Origin: Galeopsis tetrahit
Taxonomy: Eukaryota; Streptophyta; Magnoliopsida; Lamiales; Lamiaceae
DNA length: 64,000 nt
NCBI GenBank assembly: GCA_963675135.1
Contig: OY776119.1
Location: forward strand, 12,067,156-12,131,155
Direction of reading: 5' to 3'
Shown here: piece by piece, positions 24,089-35,744 of the stretch
Numbering within the stretch: the stretch's first letter is position 1
Layout of the letters: the number at the start of each line of letters is the position of its first letter
Translations under genes and position numbers: made by a program
Notes under the pieces: model-generated
Seen by the model: only the letters and a program-made list of their open reading frames with translations
The model's database searches: none
Told to the model about the DNA's origin: nothing

Positions 24089-25599
24089 ATGCATGATTAG
24101 ACTACGTGGACCATTTGTAAGAAATCCTTATATTTGTGGATGCATGTATCAAACTCATTGAAATTACTTAAATATATATACATATTTACATTAATTCGTT
24201 GCACTTAAATAACTATTATAACCAATTAAATATATACATGCATAATGAATGAAACATATATACTATATAAATCTCAATATGGAAATAAAATAATTCATAA
24301 CACTCAACCACGTCTTCTCATCTAAAAGACATCGCAAAATCATCCATGAGTGATCAAATGCGTAAAGCATTATGTGAGTACCATTCCACATGCACTCAAA
24401 AAGATTTACAAGGGTGAGTTGCTATTTTAAAATATTTATAAAAGAGACCATACCATAATATCTATAATTGTAATATTTATGAATTATTAATTTAGAATTT
24501 TAATGGGACCTAATATTTATAAAGGAATTTTTCAAATAACTATTATTTTATTATATATACAAATACTTCAAAAAAAATTATTATTATATATTATCTTGAA
24601 TTTGAATTTTGAATAATGATGATATTTGAAAATTGAATTTATAAATACGAAGGGAGACACATTTTTAAAAAAATTATGCGTTTCAAATAAACTTAAAATC
24701 CAACACTTAGAGATGAACAAATTATATCAAACAAATTAATTTTTTTATTATTCGTATTCGAAATTTTATTATTCAAATTTGTATACAATTTTTTTGTTGA
24801 TTTAATTAGCAAACAAATACAAACACAAAATCTTCTAAATATTCGAATTCGTAAATATTCAATTTAACATTAGGAAACAAGGATATTGGTCAGGCACTGT
24901 ACTTCATCTGAAAGGATCATACTTCTTGATACTCAGGTTGCGTATTTTATTGTGGCCTTGAGTCATTTAATTTGTTTCCAATTTATTATAATTAATATGG
25001 TAATGAATTTGTCTCAAAATTAATGCTTGTTATTTATAATAGACAGCCTGTATTTAGTGCTTCAGTTTTTACAAAGATGATTAGGTGTGATGGGTCATTT
25101 ACAATCTTAGTTGTAAATGGTGAATCTTTTATCGGCAAAGCTTGCTCATGAGATGATGAGTATCCAGGTAGCTGCTTTGTAAATCATAATTATAAATTTT
25201 TAATTGAATTTTCAACTTTTTTGGAACTGGAAATCTCACTATTCATTTTTGTTTACCTAAATATGATATTCCATTGAAAATTTTACAAATTCTTTGAAGG
25301 AGCTAACTTTTTTTTTTTTTGCTACTGCAAGATGCTAGCATGTGGCGTCTGATGTTGACGGTAATAATTTCGTCTCTTTATAGGTTTATACTATAGTAGT
25401 ATAGTACCATTAGTCTTTTCATAATAGTCTATCATTAGGTTGACATTTTCATTATTTTGCTTCATTTGTTGTTTACAATTATATGGACATAAGATCAGGT
25501 TATCTTCATTGTCTATTCGTATTCCGGGGATGTCTTTTATGAAAACTATCATGATATATATTCTTTATTAGGAAACACTGATACTTTTATTTTGATTCT
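24089..25599. other. gene-free AT-rich region
   Basis: No intact gene. A 24-codon frame from 24344 that reads KALCEYHSTCTQKDLQ faintly resembles the HTH of pogo/CENP-B-type transposases, but it is too short to call. Nothing else is identifiable. Confidence 0.5.
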
Positions 25600-25815
25600 T
25601 TTTTCGGGATGGTATGTTTCCATGACTATAAAGCTGAGTGTCATGCGATTTGGTATCATTGTTGCATTTGAAACAGGTGGACAAATCAAGTTTGGAGTTT
25701 ATGTAAAGAGAAAAAACTATAGATAATGGTGCCATTGCATCTTTAGCTATCTTCTCTACCATTCTCAATGCTCTGTTTATGATAATCGTTTCGTCATTTG
25801 TAAGGTTTCCTTGCC
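25600..25815 (-). pseudogene. fragment of a CNNM/CBSDUF (DUF21-CBS) protein gene
   Basis: The minus strand encodes GNLTNDETIIINRALRMVEK, then AKDAMAPLSIVFSLYINSKL and SHDTQLYSHGN. This matches the conserved segment joining the DUF21 membrane domain to the first CBS motif in plant CNNM-like transporters (pattern LT-DET-II-ALD--EKTA--AMTPI---FSL--NSKLD---HSRVPIYSGN). Only about 70 codons of a protein of several hundred residues are present. Key positions are changed and no flanking exons are seen, so it is a relic. Intact members are membrane proteins linked to divalent-cation transport. Confidence 0.7.
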
Positions 25816-26081
25816 TAATAAACCAGTTGTACACAACTAATACTTTTAAGTGAAAATATAATATCTTTATGTAAAACAACTAATATCAACTAAAATGCAC
25901 TTTACTTTACCTGAAGCATACAAGACTATGTTGTACATAAATATATAGAGAGGGACCTTAAGTTCATGCAAGTTCACCAAAGTGAGGGGGAAAGGTGTTT
26001 CGCCTTAAGGGTTAAGAGAGAGTTGAAAATAATGGATTTGCACCCATACCATTTCAGAACATGCCAAAACAAAATTTACTT

Positions 26082-26274
26082 CGCTTTTTACCTCGCTTTG
26101 ACGACAAGGAGCGCATAAACTCTTAGACAAAGTGGGATAACTCAAGTGGTTAGAGAACAACTACCTAGGCCTTAGGTTCTGGGTTCGAGTCATGGGGAGG
26201 GGAAAAAAAGGATGGGTATTTAACTTCCATAAAAAAAATAAAATAAAATAAAAAAAAAAAAACAAAAAAAAAAC
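26082..26274 (+). mobile_element. tRNA-derived SINE, copy 1 (16-bp TSD)
   Basis: A 16-bp duplication, aaaacaaaatttactt, lies at 26066-26081 and 26275-26290. The body has a pol III A box (ataactcaagtgg, about 26138) and B box (gggttcgagtc, about 26191) and ends in an A-rich tail (26230-26274). About 50 bp precede the tRNA-like head and are absent from the copy at 31346. Confidence 0.82.
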
Positions 26275-26290
26275 AAAACAAAATTTACTT

Positions 26291-26595
26291 ATTCAACTAA
26301 AATGGAAAAAGGCTATAGTGTTGTTAAGCTATCCTAAATAATCAACTCTTACCCTAAATTAAACCCTAGTCGCGTTCACCTCCACCACTGCGTCTTCACC
26401 TCCACCGGTCACACCGCTTCCTAACCAACACACCTCCACCGGTCACGTCGCGTCTTCACCTACACACCTCCAACGCCACCGTGTTTGGCCACTTGAGGTA
26501 CAACTTTTTCTATTCCGTGTTCTTGCCCTTTTGCCACTCTCATTTATTATAATATATACTTCCTCGACCAAAGTGTTTAGTATAAACCACCCCCG
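26291..26595. other. spacer with cacctccacc repeats
   Basis: A C-rich stretch at 26360-26480 repeats cacctccaccggtcac and gtcttcacctccacc. It resembles a 5' leader (aaaccctagtcgcg) placed just before the tandem array. No ORF I would call. Confidence 0.45.
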
Positions 26596-27316
26596 CAGTG
26601 ATGGTTGAACCTTCAACTTTAAGGTCAGTCTTTCTTTTACCATAATACTTTCTCTTAACATCAAATTTTACTTATTATTTTTTGTTTAATTGTATCCAAG
26701 GGTGTAAAAAAATTGAAAAAAAGTTCAATTGGAATATACAGTGGACAGAGAAGATGGGGTGGGTGACGTTGTCAAATTAAGAAAAAACTAGACTACGAAT
26801 AAAATTTTGTGGTCGTGGGTAATGTTGCCAAATTTTGGAGCTTGACGCTTCAGTCCAAGTGGAATAAAACACTTCAAAGGAACGATTGGTTTAGAATACT
26901 TAAAAGGTTATAAAATAAGGTTTGTTAGGTATAAAAGAAGAGTTAGGAGCAAAAGATTTCCAACTAGACTACGAATGAAATTTTGTGGTGGTAGGTGATA
27001 CTGTAAAATTTTAGAAGTTGACTAGAGAAACACACATATTCCACATGAAAATTGAGATTTATTATCTTGAAAATTGAATTGATTACAATACAAATGAGGT
27101 ACTGGACTATAATATATACAAAAAATACGCAGAAAGCCCTGATCTCAGCCCTAATCTCAATGGGCCAATTTAACCGTTCAACTAGCTATTTAACAAAATG
27201 ACTAATATACCCAATAAATATTAATTAATTATGTTTTAGACCAATAGTTACGGTAATTTTTATAATAATACTTTTATTTATTTGCTTTTAACAAAAAATT
27301 ATAATATTTTTTTATT

Positions 27317-29074
27317 CGGGTGATGGGTGAACCTTCAACAATGTGATCAGTCTTTCTTTATACCTTAATACTTTCTCTTACCCTCTAATTTTACTTATTA
27401 TTTTTGTTTAATTGTGTAAAAGGGAGTAAAAAAAAGAAAAACAATTGAATTGGAATAAACAGTCGAGGGAGAAAATTGGGGGTTTTGTTGGCCGACGACC
27501 TTCACATGAAGGTAGATGCACCCTATATTAAAGAAGATGGTAAATGTATGAGACTGAAACTTAGGGGTGATCATAAAATTTTAAAAACCGTCAAAATCGA
27601 CCGAACCGCACTGCACCGCACCGTTAGTTTAAAAAACCACTTTAAATCGCGGTTAAAATAATTATGCGAAACCGCACTGCTATAACGATGCAATTTAAAT
27701 TTTAGATGATTAACTGCACCGACCGCACCGCTAATTTAATAAATAATTTTATATAAAAAATTAGTATTATACTATTATATATATTAGACCATCTTTTTAC
27801 ATATATAAAAATTAATTGATCATATATTACTATATCAATATATATTTTACATTTTTCTAATTCAAATCCTAGCCCTCTTTTCCTAAAGCTCTCTTTTTCA
27901 GTTCTCACGCGGCACCACCTTACTTTAGTGACATACTGTCATTCAAGTTTTAACTGCGACAAAGAATGTGAGACATATTAAAGGTTTAAACACATTAGTA
28001 ATTTTTAGTAGCATTTTTCATTTTTAGTTAAAACTTGAGAATTTTAATGAACATTTGACATTAATACTATTAAATTTGTATGATTTCAATTTTTCGTTTG
28101 TAATTGTATGATATACTATTATATAAACCGCCAAACCGTCCAAAACCGACCGTAACCGTTCAAAACCGCATGTCATTTTTACAAGATAAACCGCAATTTA
28201 GAATTGTATACTAAACCGAACCGCAAGTAGCAGGGCAATTTGAATTTTGTTAAAAAAAGCGCCAAACCGCACCATGATCACCCCTACTAAAACTTATTCA
28301 CCCCCATTATTTACCCACTAAGTTCACAAACTTTCAAGATAATGAAAGGATGTACGAGTTCTTTCTTTCTTTCTTAACGAAATACGTTAACGATAAGCGA
28401 CTATTTGTTAACTATAATAAGTTGGGATTGAACTATACTTTCCTGTCATCACATTCTATAAAAATCATTCGTGGTATGATTTCCTTCCTAGTCTACCTGT
28501 ATTTCAGAGGGTTAACTTTAACAAAACTAGAATACGAACGGAATTTTGTGGTTGTGGGTGATGTTGTCAAATTTTGGAGGTTGACGCTTCAGTCCAAGTG
28601 GAATAAAACACTTCAAATGAACGATTGATTTCGAATGGTTAAGGTTATAAAAGAAGGGTTGTTATGTATAAAAGAAGAGCTAGGTACAAACCATAGAGTT
28701 AGTTTTAGCAAAAGATTTTCTACTAGACTACGAACAAAATTTTGTGGTGGTAGGTGATACTGTAAAATTTTGAAAGTTGACTAGAGAAGCACACATATTC
28801 CACATGAAAATTGAGGTTTATTATCTTGAAAACTGAATTGATTACAATGCGAACGAGATATTGTAATATATACAAAGAATAAGCATAAAGCCCTAACCTC
28901 AGCCCTAATCTCAATGGGTCAATTTAACCGCTCAACTAGCTATTTAGCAAAATGACTAATATAACCAATAAATATTAATTAATTCTATTTTAGACCATTA
29001 ATTACTATTTTTATAATAATACTTTTATTTATTTACTTTTAACAAAAAAATTAGATTATAATATATTTTTATCC
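27317..29074 (+). pseudogene. array unit 1, interrupted by a hAT element
   Basis: The reading frame encodes DLHMKVDAPYIKEDGKCM, then breaks at the hAT insertion (27562-28286) and resumes with YEFFLSFLTKYVNDKRLF and the RNFVVVGDVVKFWRLTLQ segment (ORF 28350-28628). Family unknown; see the array entry. Confidence 0.7.
27562..28286. mobile_element. hAT-type non-autonomous element, 725 bp
   Basis: Termini are taggggtgatca and tgatcacccccta-like (the right end reads tgatcacccctа as a complement of the left). The 8-bp flanks are ctgaaact (27554-27561) and ctaaaact (28287-28294), 7 of 8 matching. The interior has repeated accgcaccg and aaaccgc phrases typical of this plant hAT group. Sister units show the uninterrupted site (gactgaaacttattcac). 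Confidence 0.82.
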
Positions 29075-29442
29075 AGGTGATGGATGAACCTGTAAAAAGG
29101 TGATTAGTCTTTCTTTATACCTTAATACTTTCTCTTACCCTATAATTGTACTTATTATTTTTGTTTAATTGTGTCAAAGGAAGACAATAAAATGAAAAAT
29201 GGTTGAATTGAAATACACAAACGAGGGGGAAAATGAGGTTTTATTACCCGACGACCTTCACATGAAGGTAGATGCATCCTATATTAAAAAAATGGTAAAT
29301 GTGTGGGACTGAAACTTATTCACCCCATTATTTACCCACTAAGTTCATAAACTTTCAAGATAATGAAAGGGTGTACGAGTTCTTTCTTTCTTTTTGAACT
29401 AAATACGTTGATGATAAGCACGGTTTGTTAACTATAATAGGT

Positions 29443-30744
29443 TGTTGGGATATGAATCCTAGAACAAGTCCTAAATGATGAATAAAAGATGAAGTTTTGA
29501 TAAAGTCAAAAGTAGTATGAATATTTTCTAAGTGTTGACTGATCTAGTCTAGTTGAGTTAAGTCATCTTGTACAAGACCAGTAGAGTTCACATAAGTTCA
29601 CATGAAAAGATAAGTACAGTTATATAAGTACTTCATATGTGTTTACAGTATTTGTTTAAGTTTGTTACTGAGCTATTTAAATATTGTATAGAGCTCATGA
29701 TGTTTTTATATGTAATAGATTAGTTTTATTGTATAGTTTATAAGTTGACTAAGCTTGTATTATGAAAGCTTAAAGTAATGTAATAGTCTTGATAGGTTTA
29801 GTATAGTCTACTGATTGAACAAGGAAGACCAGACAAGAAGAGTTGAAGTCTACTACTCAAGACAGGAGGACTACAAGACAAGACAAGTACATACAAGTCT
29901 ACTCAAGACAAGTCAACGTGAAGATAGTTAGTTAGAAGCGCGTGAAAAGATAAAGATATAGAAGTTAGTTATGGAATAACTAATTCACAACAAGAAACGC
30001 GTATATGGATAAGAAGATTCAGTTGAAGGTAGTTATCAAGAAAAGTTGGTTACAACTGATTAGTTCTTGATTTCAGAAGTTTATAAATACTTCATGGTGG
30101 TGATCATTTGAAGACGACTGATACACTGAAAATCTACATACTCAAAGTAAATATATATTCGAAGTTTACTCTCAGAGTTGATTGAAGTTCAGATAGAAGC
30201 CAGAAGACAAGTGAAGAATCAAGAAGGCTACTACTGAAGATCAGAGAAGTTTTTAGTTTTTGTTTTGTTATTTTTCAAGGTGCTAGATACTTGTAAAATT
30301 TCTAGTTAGATCGTAGACATATCTGGAGGTATAGTCTGTTGAAGATCTAAGTCTTCTTCTTGAGACTTTAAAGACAGGAACATACACTTGTACTCGATTG
30401 GAAGAGTTTAGTGGAAACATCACAACTGGGTTTGTGAGAGTGGATGTAGACAAGTTGTCGAACCACTATAAATCTCGTGTTTGATTTACTTTACTGTTTT
30501 GTTTGTTTTAATTGATTGATTGTTTACTTGTTAAACATACATAACTAAACAAGATTAGTTGAGTAAATACTGAAACAGAGTTCTCGAATTAAGTTGAGTA
30601 TAAACTTTAATTGGGCTCATTGTTAATTTCGTATTCCGCACATTGTAATTCTGATATATCGAAAGATTTTAGAAAAGTCTATTCACCCCCCTCTAGACAT
30701 TTTCTTTAGCTTCCCTCGATATTAACTCAACTTAGGGACCTACA
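29443..30744 (+). mobile_element. solo LTR, 1302 bp, 5-bp TSD
   Basis: Starts tgttgggatatgaatcctag and ends gggacctaca (TG...CA), with perfect 5-bp flanks, taggt, at 29438-29442 and 30745-30749. No primer-binding site, polypurine tract or coding region, so it is an LTR left after LTR-LTR recombination. A pyrimidine-rich ctattcacccccctctagac run near the 3' end is typical of copia-group LTRs. Related minus-strand LTRs lie at 38570-40559. Confidence 0.88.
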
Positions 30745-31345
30745 TAGGTTGAGAATGAACTATACTTTCCTGTCATCACATTCTATAAAAATCATTTGTG
30801 GTATGATTTCCTTCCTAGTCTACCTGTATTTCAGAGGGTTAACTTTAGCAAAACTAGACTACGAACAAAATTTTGTGGTCGTGGGTGATGTTGTCAAATT
30901 TTAGAGATTGACGCTTCTGTCCAAGTGGAATAAAACACTTCAAAGGAACAACTGATTTCGAATGCTTAAGGTTATAAAAGAAAGGTTGTTGGGTATAAAA
31001 GAAGAGCTAGGTACAAACCATAAAGTTAGTTTTAGGAAAAAAAATCGACTAGACTACGAACAAAATTTTGTGGTGGCATGTGATACTGTAAAATTTTGGA
31101 AGTTGACTAGAGAAGCACACATATTCCACATGAAAACTGAAGTTTATTATTTTGAAAACTGAATTGATTATAATGCGAACGAGGTACTAGACTATAATAT
31201 ACACAAAGAATACGCATAAAGCCTTAACCTCAGCCCTAATCCGAATGAGCCAATTTAACGGCTCAACTAGCTATTTAACAAAGTGACTAATATACCCCAT
31301 AAATATTAATTAATTATATTTTAGACCAATAATTACTGTAATTTG

Positions 31346-31458
31346 ACGAAGTTGGATAGCTCAAGTGGTTAGAGCACCACTACCTAGGCTTTAGATCCTG
31401 GTTCGAGTCATGGGGAGGGGAAAAGGGATGGGTATTTAATGTAATTCAAAAAAAAAAA
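31346..31458 (+). mobile_element. tRNA-derived SINE, copy 2 (15-bp TSD)
   Basis: A perfect 15-bp duplication, aattactgtaatttg, lies at 31331-31345 and 31459-31473. A box ggatagctcaagtggttaga (31354-31373), B box ctggttcgagtcat, poly(A) tail at 31447-31458. Same family as 26082-26274. Other array units show the empty site. Confidence 0.92.
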
Positions 31459-31530
31459 AATTACTGTAATTTGTATAATAATACCTTTATTTATTTACTT
31501 TTAACAAAAAATTATAATATTTTTTATCTA

Positions 31531-32621
31531 GGTGATGGGTGAACCTTCGACAAGGTGATCAATCTTTCTTTATACCTTAATACTTTCTCTTACCCTCTAA
31601 TTTTACTTATTATTTTAGTTTAATTTTGTCAATATGAGTAAAAAAAAATTAAAAACGGTTGAATTGGAATACACAGTCGAAGGAGAAAATGGGTTTTGTT
31701 GCCCGACGACCTTCACATGAAGGTAGATACACCCTATATTAAAGAAGATGGTAAATGTATGAAACTTATTCACCCTCATTATTTACCACACTAAGTTCAC
31801 AAACCTTCAAAATAAATGAAAGTGTGTACGAGTTCTTTATGTCTTCTTTAACGGAATACGTTGATGATAAGCGACCGTTAACTATAATAAGGTGGGAGTG
31901 AACTATACTTTCATGTCATCACATTCTATAAAAATCATTCGTGATATGATTTCCTTCCTAGTTTACCTGCATTTCAGAGGGTTAACTTTAGAAAAACTAG
32001 ACTACGAACGGAATTTTGTGGTCATGTGTGATGTGTGATGTTGTCAAATTTTGGAGATTGACGCTTCAGTTCAAGTGGAATAAAACACTTCAAAGGAACG
32101 ATTGATTTCGAATGTTTAAGGTTATAAAAGAAGGGTTGTTAGGTATAAAAGAAGAGCTAGGTACAAACCATATAGTTAGTTTTAGCAAAAGATGTTCGAC
32201 TAGACTACGAACGAAATTTTATGGTGGTAGGTGATACTATAAAATTTTGGAAGTTGAGTAGACAAGCACACATATTACATATGAAAACTAAGGTTTATTA
32301 ACTTGAAAACTGAATTGATTACAATGCGAACGAGGTACTGGACTATAATATATACAAAGTACGCATAAAACCCTAACCTCAACTCTAATCTCAATGGGCC
32401 AATTTAACTGGACTATAATATATACAAAGTACGCATAAAGCACTAACCTCAGCCCTAATCTCAATTGGCCAATTTAACTGCTTAACTAGCAATTTAACAA
32501 ATTGACTAATATACCCAATAAATATTAATTAATTATGTTTTAGACCCATAATTACTGTAATTTTTATAATAATACTTTTATTTATTTACTTTTAACAAAA
32601 ATTTATAATATTTTTTATCTA
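31531..32621 (+). pseudogene. array unit 3
   Basis: About 1.1 kb and free of large insertions, so the best guide to unit structure. It has a local tandem duplication of about 67 bp (actataatatatacaaagta at about 32342 and 32410) and a gtgatgt duplication near 32025 that shifts the frame. Not translatable as one protein. Confidence 0.7.
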
Positions 32622-33818
32622 GGTGATGGGTACGTGTGAACCTTCAATAAAGTGATCAATCTTTCTTTATACCTTAATACTTTCTCTTACCCTCTAATTT
32701 TACTTATTATTTTTGTTTAATTTTGTCAAAGGGAGTCAAAAAAATGAAAAACAGTTGAATTGGAATACACAGTCGAGGGAAAAAAATGGGGTTTTGTTGC
32801 CCGACCTTTACATGAAGGTAGATGCACCTATATTAAAGAAGATGGTAAATGTATTGGACTGAAACGTATCAACGGAATACGTTGACAATAAGCGACCATT
32901 GTTAACTATAATAAGTTGGGAGTGAACTATACTTCCATGTCATCACATTCTTTAAAAAACATTTGTAATATGATTTCCTTCCTAGTCTACCTGCATTTCA
33001 GAGAGTTAACTTTAGAAAAACTACACTACGAACATAATTTTTGTGGTCGTGGGTGATGTTATCAAATTTTGGAGATTGACGCTTCAGTTCAAGTGGAATA
33101 AAACACTTCAAATGAACGATTGATTTCGAATGTTTAAGGTTATTAAAGAAGGGTTGTTATGTATAAAAGAAGAGTTAGGTACAAACCATATAGTTAGTTT
33201 TAACAATTTTGTGGTGGTAGGTGATACTGTATAATTTTGGAAGTTGACTAGAGAAGTACACATATTCCACATTAAAATTGAGATTTATTATCTTGAAAAT
33301 TGAATTGATTACAATGCGAATGAGATACTGGACTATAATATATACAAAGATTACGCATAAAGCCCTAATCTCAATGAGCCAATTTAACCGCTTAACTAGC
33401 TATTTAGCAAAATGACTAATATACCCAATAAATATTAATTAATTCTTTTTTAGACCAATAATTACTGTAATTTTTATAATAATACTTTTATTTATTTGCT
33501 TTTAACGAAAAATTATACTCCCTCCGTCCCATACTTGAACCTACATTTTACCATTTTGGGTGTCCCATACTTGAAGCAACATTACTTAAAATAGTAAAAG
33601 CACTTTTAAACACTCCCCTTAAAACATCACAATATTACAACAAATGCCACTACTTTATTACACTAAAAAGTAACTTTATTACTATTTATAAAGTTGAAAA
33701 GTCTTTATTACCCCCACTTTATTTTACACAATACTAATAAACAACTCATTTATTAAAACCCGTGCCAATTTGGTTTGTAGCTTCAAGTATGGGACGGAGG
33801 GAGTAATATTTTTTATCC
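32622..33818 (+). pseudogene. array unit 4, with a nested Stowaway MITE
   Basis: The unit begins with the variant ggtgatgggtacgtgtgaac, lacks part of the central ORF (about 32870-32885) and carries a MITE at 33518-33803. Several frame breaks. Confidence 0.7.
33518..33803. mobile_element. Stowaway MITE, 286 bp
   Basis: Ends are ctccctccgtcccatacttg and the complement caagtatgggacggagggag, with TA duplicated. It is inserted at aattata/atattttt, intact in the sister units. A degraded relative lies at 23385-23671. Confidence 0.92.
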
Positions 33819-34990
33819 AGGTGATGGGTGAACTTTCAACAAGGTGATCAGTCTTTCTTTATACCTTAATACTTTCTCTTACCCTCTAATTTTACTTATT
33901 ATTTTTGTTTAATTGTGTCAAATGTAGTTAAAAAAATGAAAAACAGTTGAATTGGAATAAACAGTCGAGTAAGAAAATGGGGTTTTGTTGTCCGACGACC
34001 TTCACATGAAGGTAGATATGCATCCTATATTAAAGACGATAATAAATGTATAGGACTGAAACTTATTTACCCACTAAGTTCACAAACCTTTAAGATAATG
34101 AAAGGGTGTACGAGTTCTTTATTTCTTCCTTAACGGAATACGTTGACGATAAGCGACTGTTTGTTAACTATAATAAGTTGGGAGTGAACTATACTTTCCT
34201 GTCATCACATTCTATAAAAATTATTAGTGGTATGATTTCCTTCCTAATCTACCTGCATTTCAGAGGGTTAACTTTAGCAAAACTAGACTACGAACGGAAT
34301 TTTTTGGACGTGGGTGATGTTGTCAAATTTTGAAGGTTGACGCTTCAGTCCAAGTGGAATAAAACACTTCAAAGGAACGATTGGTTTCGAATGCTTAAGG
34401 TTATAAAAGAAGATTTGTTAGGTATAAATGAAAAGTTATGTACAAACCATCATCCCTTGTTATCAAACTTTTTCAACACAATGCTTAAGTACCAACTACC
34501 TTAAGTTTCGATCGTCTTATAAACCAATCGTCTTATAAACCATCTTGTGTTGTTAACGCGTTCTCAGATCGTTATAAGTTTGACAAATGTCAACGAGTTG
34601 TACAGGTTCCAAGTACTTGGCGGGAAGACTTAGTCTCTTCTGATTATGTGAAGAAAAGTTTGATGTATCAGTGTATGAAGAAGAAAGACGACAAGATAAA
34701 ATTGCTTTCATCATTCAAGGAAAAATGGACTGATGCTAAGTTTGGTAAAAATGTATGCTCCTTATACCCGCATGGTGATTTCCAAGACATGTTAAGGCTC
34801 TGCCCGAAATTTGACAACACACTTATAGAGGTCATAGGAAAGATAAGTAAATCAGATGTGCAGGATATCGCTACAGATGCCCGCATTATGACATTGTTCG
34901 ACAAACAATTGATGAGTTTTCAAAACAATTTATTCAATCGAGATTTGTTGCCCTACGTCTGTTGGGATATATCCTTATGTTTGTATTGAT
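33819..34990 (+). pseudogene. array unit 5 with the longest 3' coding part
   Basis: The first open stretch (34106-34333) encodes the family core (EFFISSLTEYVDDKRLFVNY ... RNFLDVGDVVKF). After a breakdown near 34440, a second ORF (34648-34989) encodes a C-terminal region absent from units 1-4: LYPHGDFQDMLRLCPKFDNT and DARIMTLFDKQLMSFQNNLF. The same C-terminal signature recurs in the unit at 35745, which shows both belong to one ancestral gene. No known domain recognised. Confidence 0.65.
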
Positions 34991-35104
34991 AAACCAAATA
35001 TAGACAACTTCATCATTCATCTTGTTATAGATTAGGATCTGGTGCAGCTAGCTGATATGGAGGAGAAATGTCCCCTCAAGATAAAAAAAGAAGATCAGAA
35101 AATG

Positions 35105-35565
35105 AGAAGACCACAAGAATAAATCAGATGAGTGGAATTCACTGAGGACCAGAAGAGTAAATCAGATGAGTGGAACTCACCTAATGATCAGAAGAGTAAA
35201 TCAGATGGAACTCACCTGATAATCAGAAGAGTAAATCAAATTTGTGGAACTCACCTGATGAGTTCATAAGAGTAAATCAGATGGATCTCACCTGATGATC
35301 AGAAGTCTAGAGTAAATCAGATGAGTGGAACTCACTTGATGATCAGAAGAGTAAATTAGATTTGTGGAACTCACTTGATTATCAGAAGTGTAGAGTAAAT
35401 CAGATGAGTGGAACTCACCTGATAACCAGAAGAGATGAGTGGAACTCACCTGATGATTAGAAGAGTAGATCATATGGAACTCACCTGATGATCAGAAGTC
35501 TAGAGTAAATCAGATGAGTGGAACTCACCTGATGATCAGAAGAGTAAATCAGATGGAACTCACTA
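35105..35565 (+). repeat. minisatellite, about 12-13 units of 25-45 bp
   Basis: Units combine agatgagtggaactcacctg and atgatcagaagagtaaatc in varying lengths. It lies between array units 5 and 6. Minus-strand ORFs over it (SSNHQVSSTHL repeats) are by-products of the periodicity. Confidence 0.88.
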
Positions 35566-35744
35566 TTTTTTTCATTTATACTCATTGATAGCTCGACCAC
35601 TTTGGTATGTTTAGTCGGGTGGCGACCGATAATATTGCTTAATAATTCCCATAATGTCCAATTCTCTAAATTTTACCAAATATTGCTTAATAATACTTTT
35701 TTTTTATCCTAGGTATCAGTTAAACCACCAACACTTGCTTTCCA

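Larger units (their letters stand above)
29075..31530 (+). pseudogene. array unit 2, interrupted by a solo LTR and a SINE
   Basis: Unit sequence runs 29075-29442, is cut by a 1302-bp LTR, and resumes at 30750. The second part has the internal repeat of the motif: RNRLDYEQNFVVACDTVKFW within the ORF 30962-31162 (VIKERLLGIKEELGTNH upstream). A SINE lies near its 3' end (31346-31458). Confidence 0.7.
26596..34440 (+). repeat. tandem array of six degenerate gene-derived units
   Basis: Direct repeats of about 0.7-1.2 kb (insertions excluded) begin at 26596 (diverged), 27317, 29075, 31531, 32622 and 33819, each with ggtgatgggtgaacc or a variant. A full unit runs: short possible first exon (MGEPST), AT-rich stretch with tttgtttaattgtgtcaaag before a second open region, then the main ORF (YLPTKFTNFQ, LSSLTEYVDDKRLFVNYNKL, SHSIKIIRGMISFL, RNFVVVGDVVKFWRLT), an AT-rich 3' part and the next unit. 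All copies have stops or frameshifts. I do not recognise the protein family. Four copies hold different transposons: hAT, solo LTR, SINE, Stowaway. A seventh, more diverged unit is at 35745. Confidence 0.85.

Noticed and set aside
24344..24415. Short frame reading KALCEYHSTCTQKDLQ, possible pogo/CENP-B-type HTH
   Set aside because: Only 24 codons, ends in a stop, and no neighbouring transposase sequence. Too weak to call.
35105..35565. CRISPR-like appearance of the interspersed repeats
   Set aside because: Plant nuclear DNA. Units are variable in length and the intervening sequence is itself repetitive, so it is a minisatellite.
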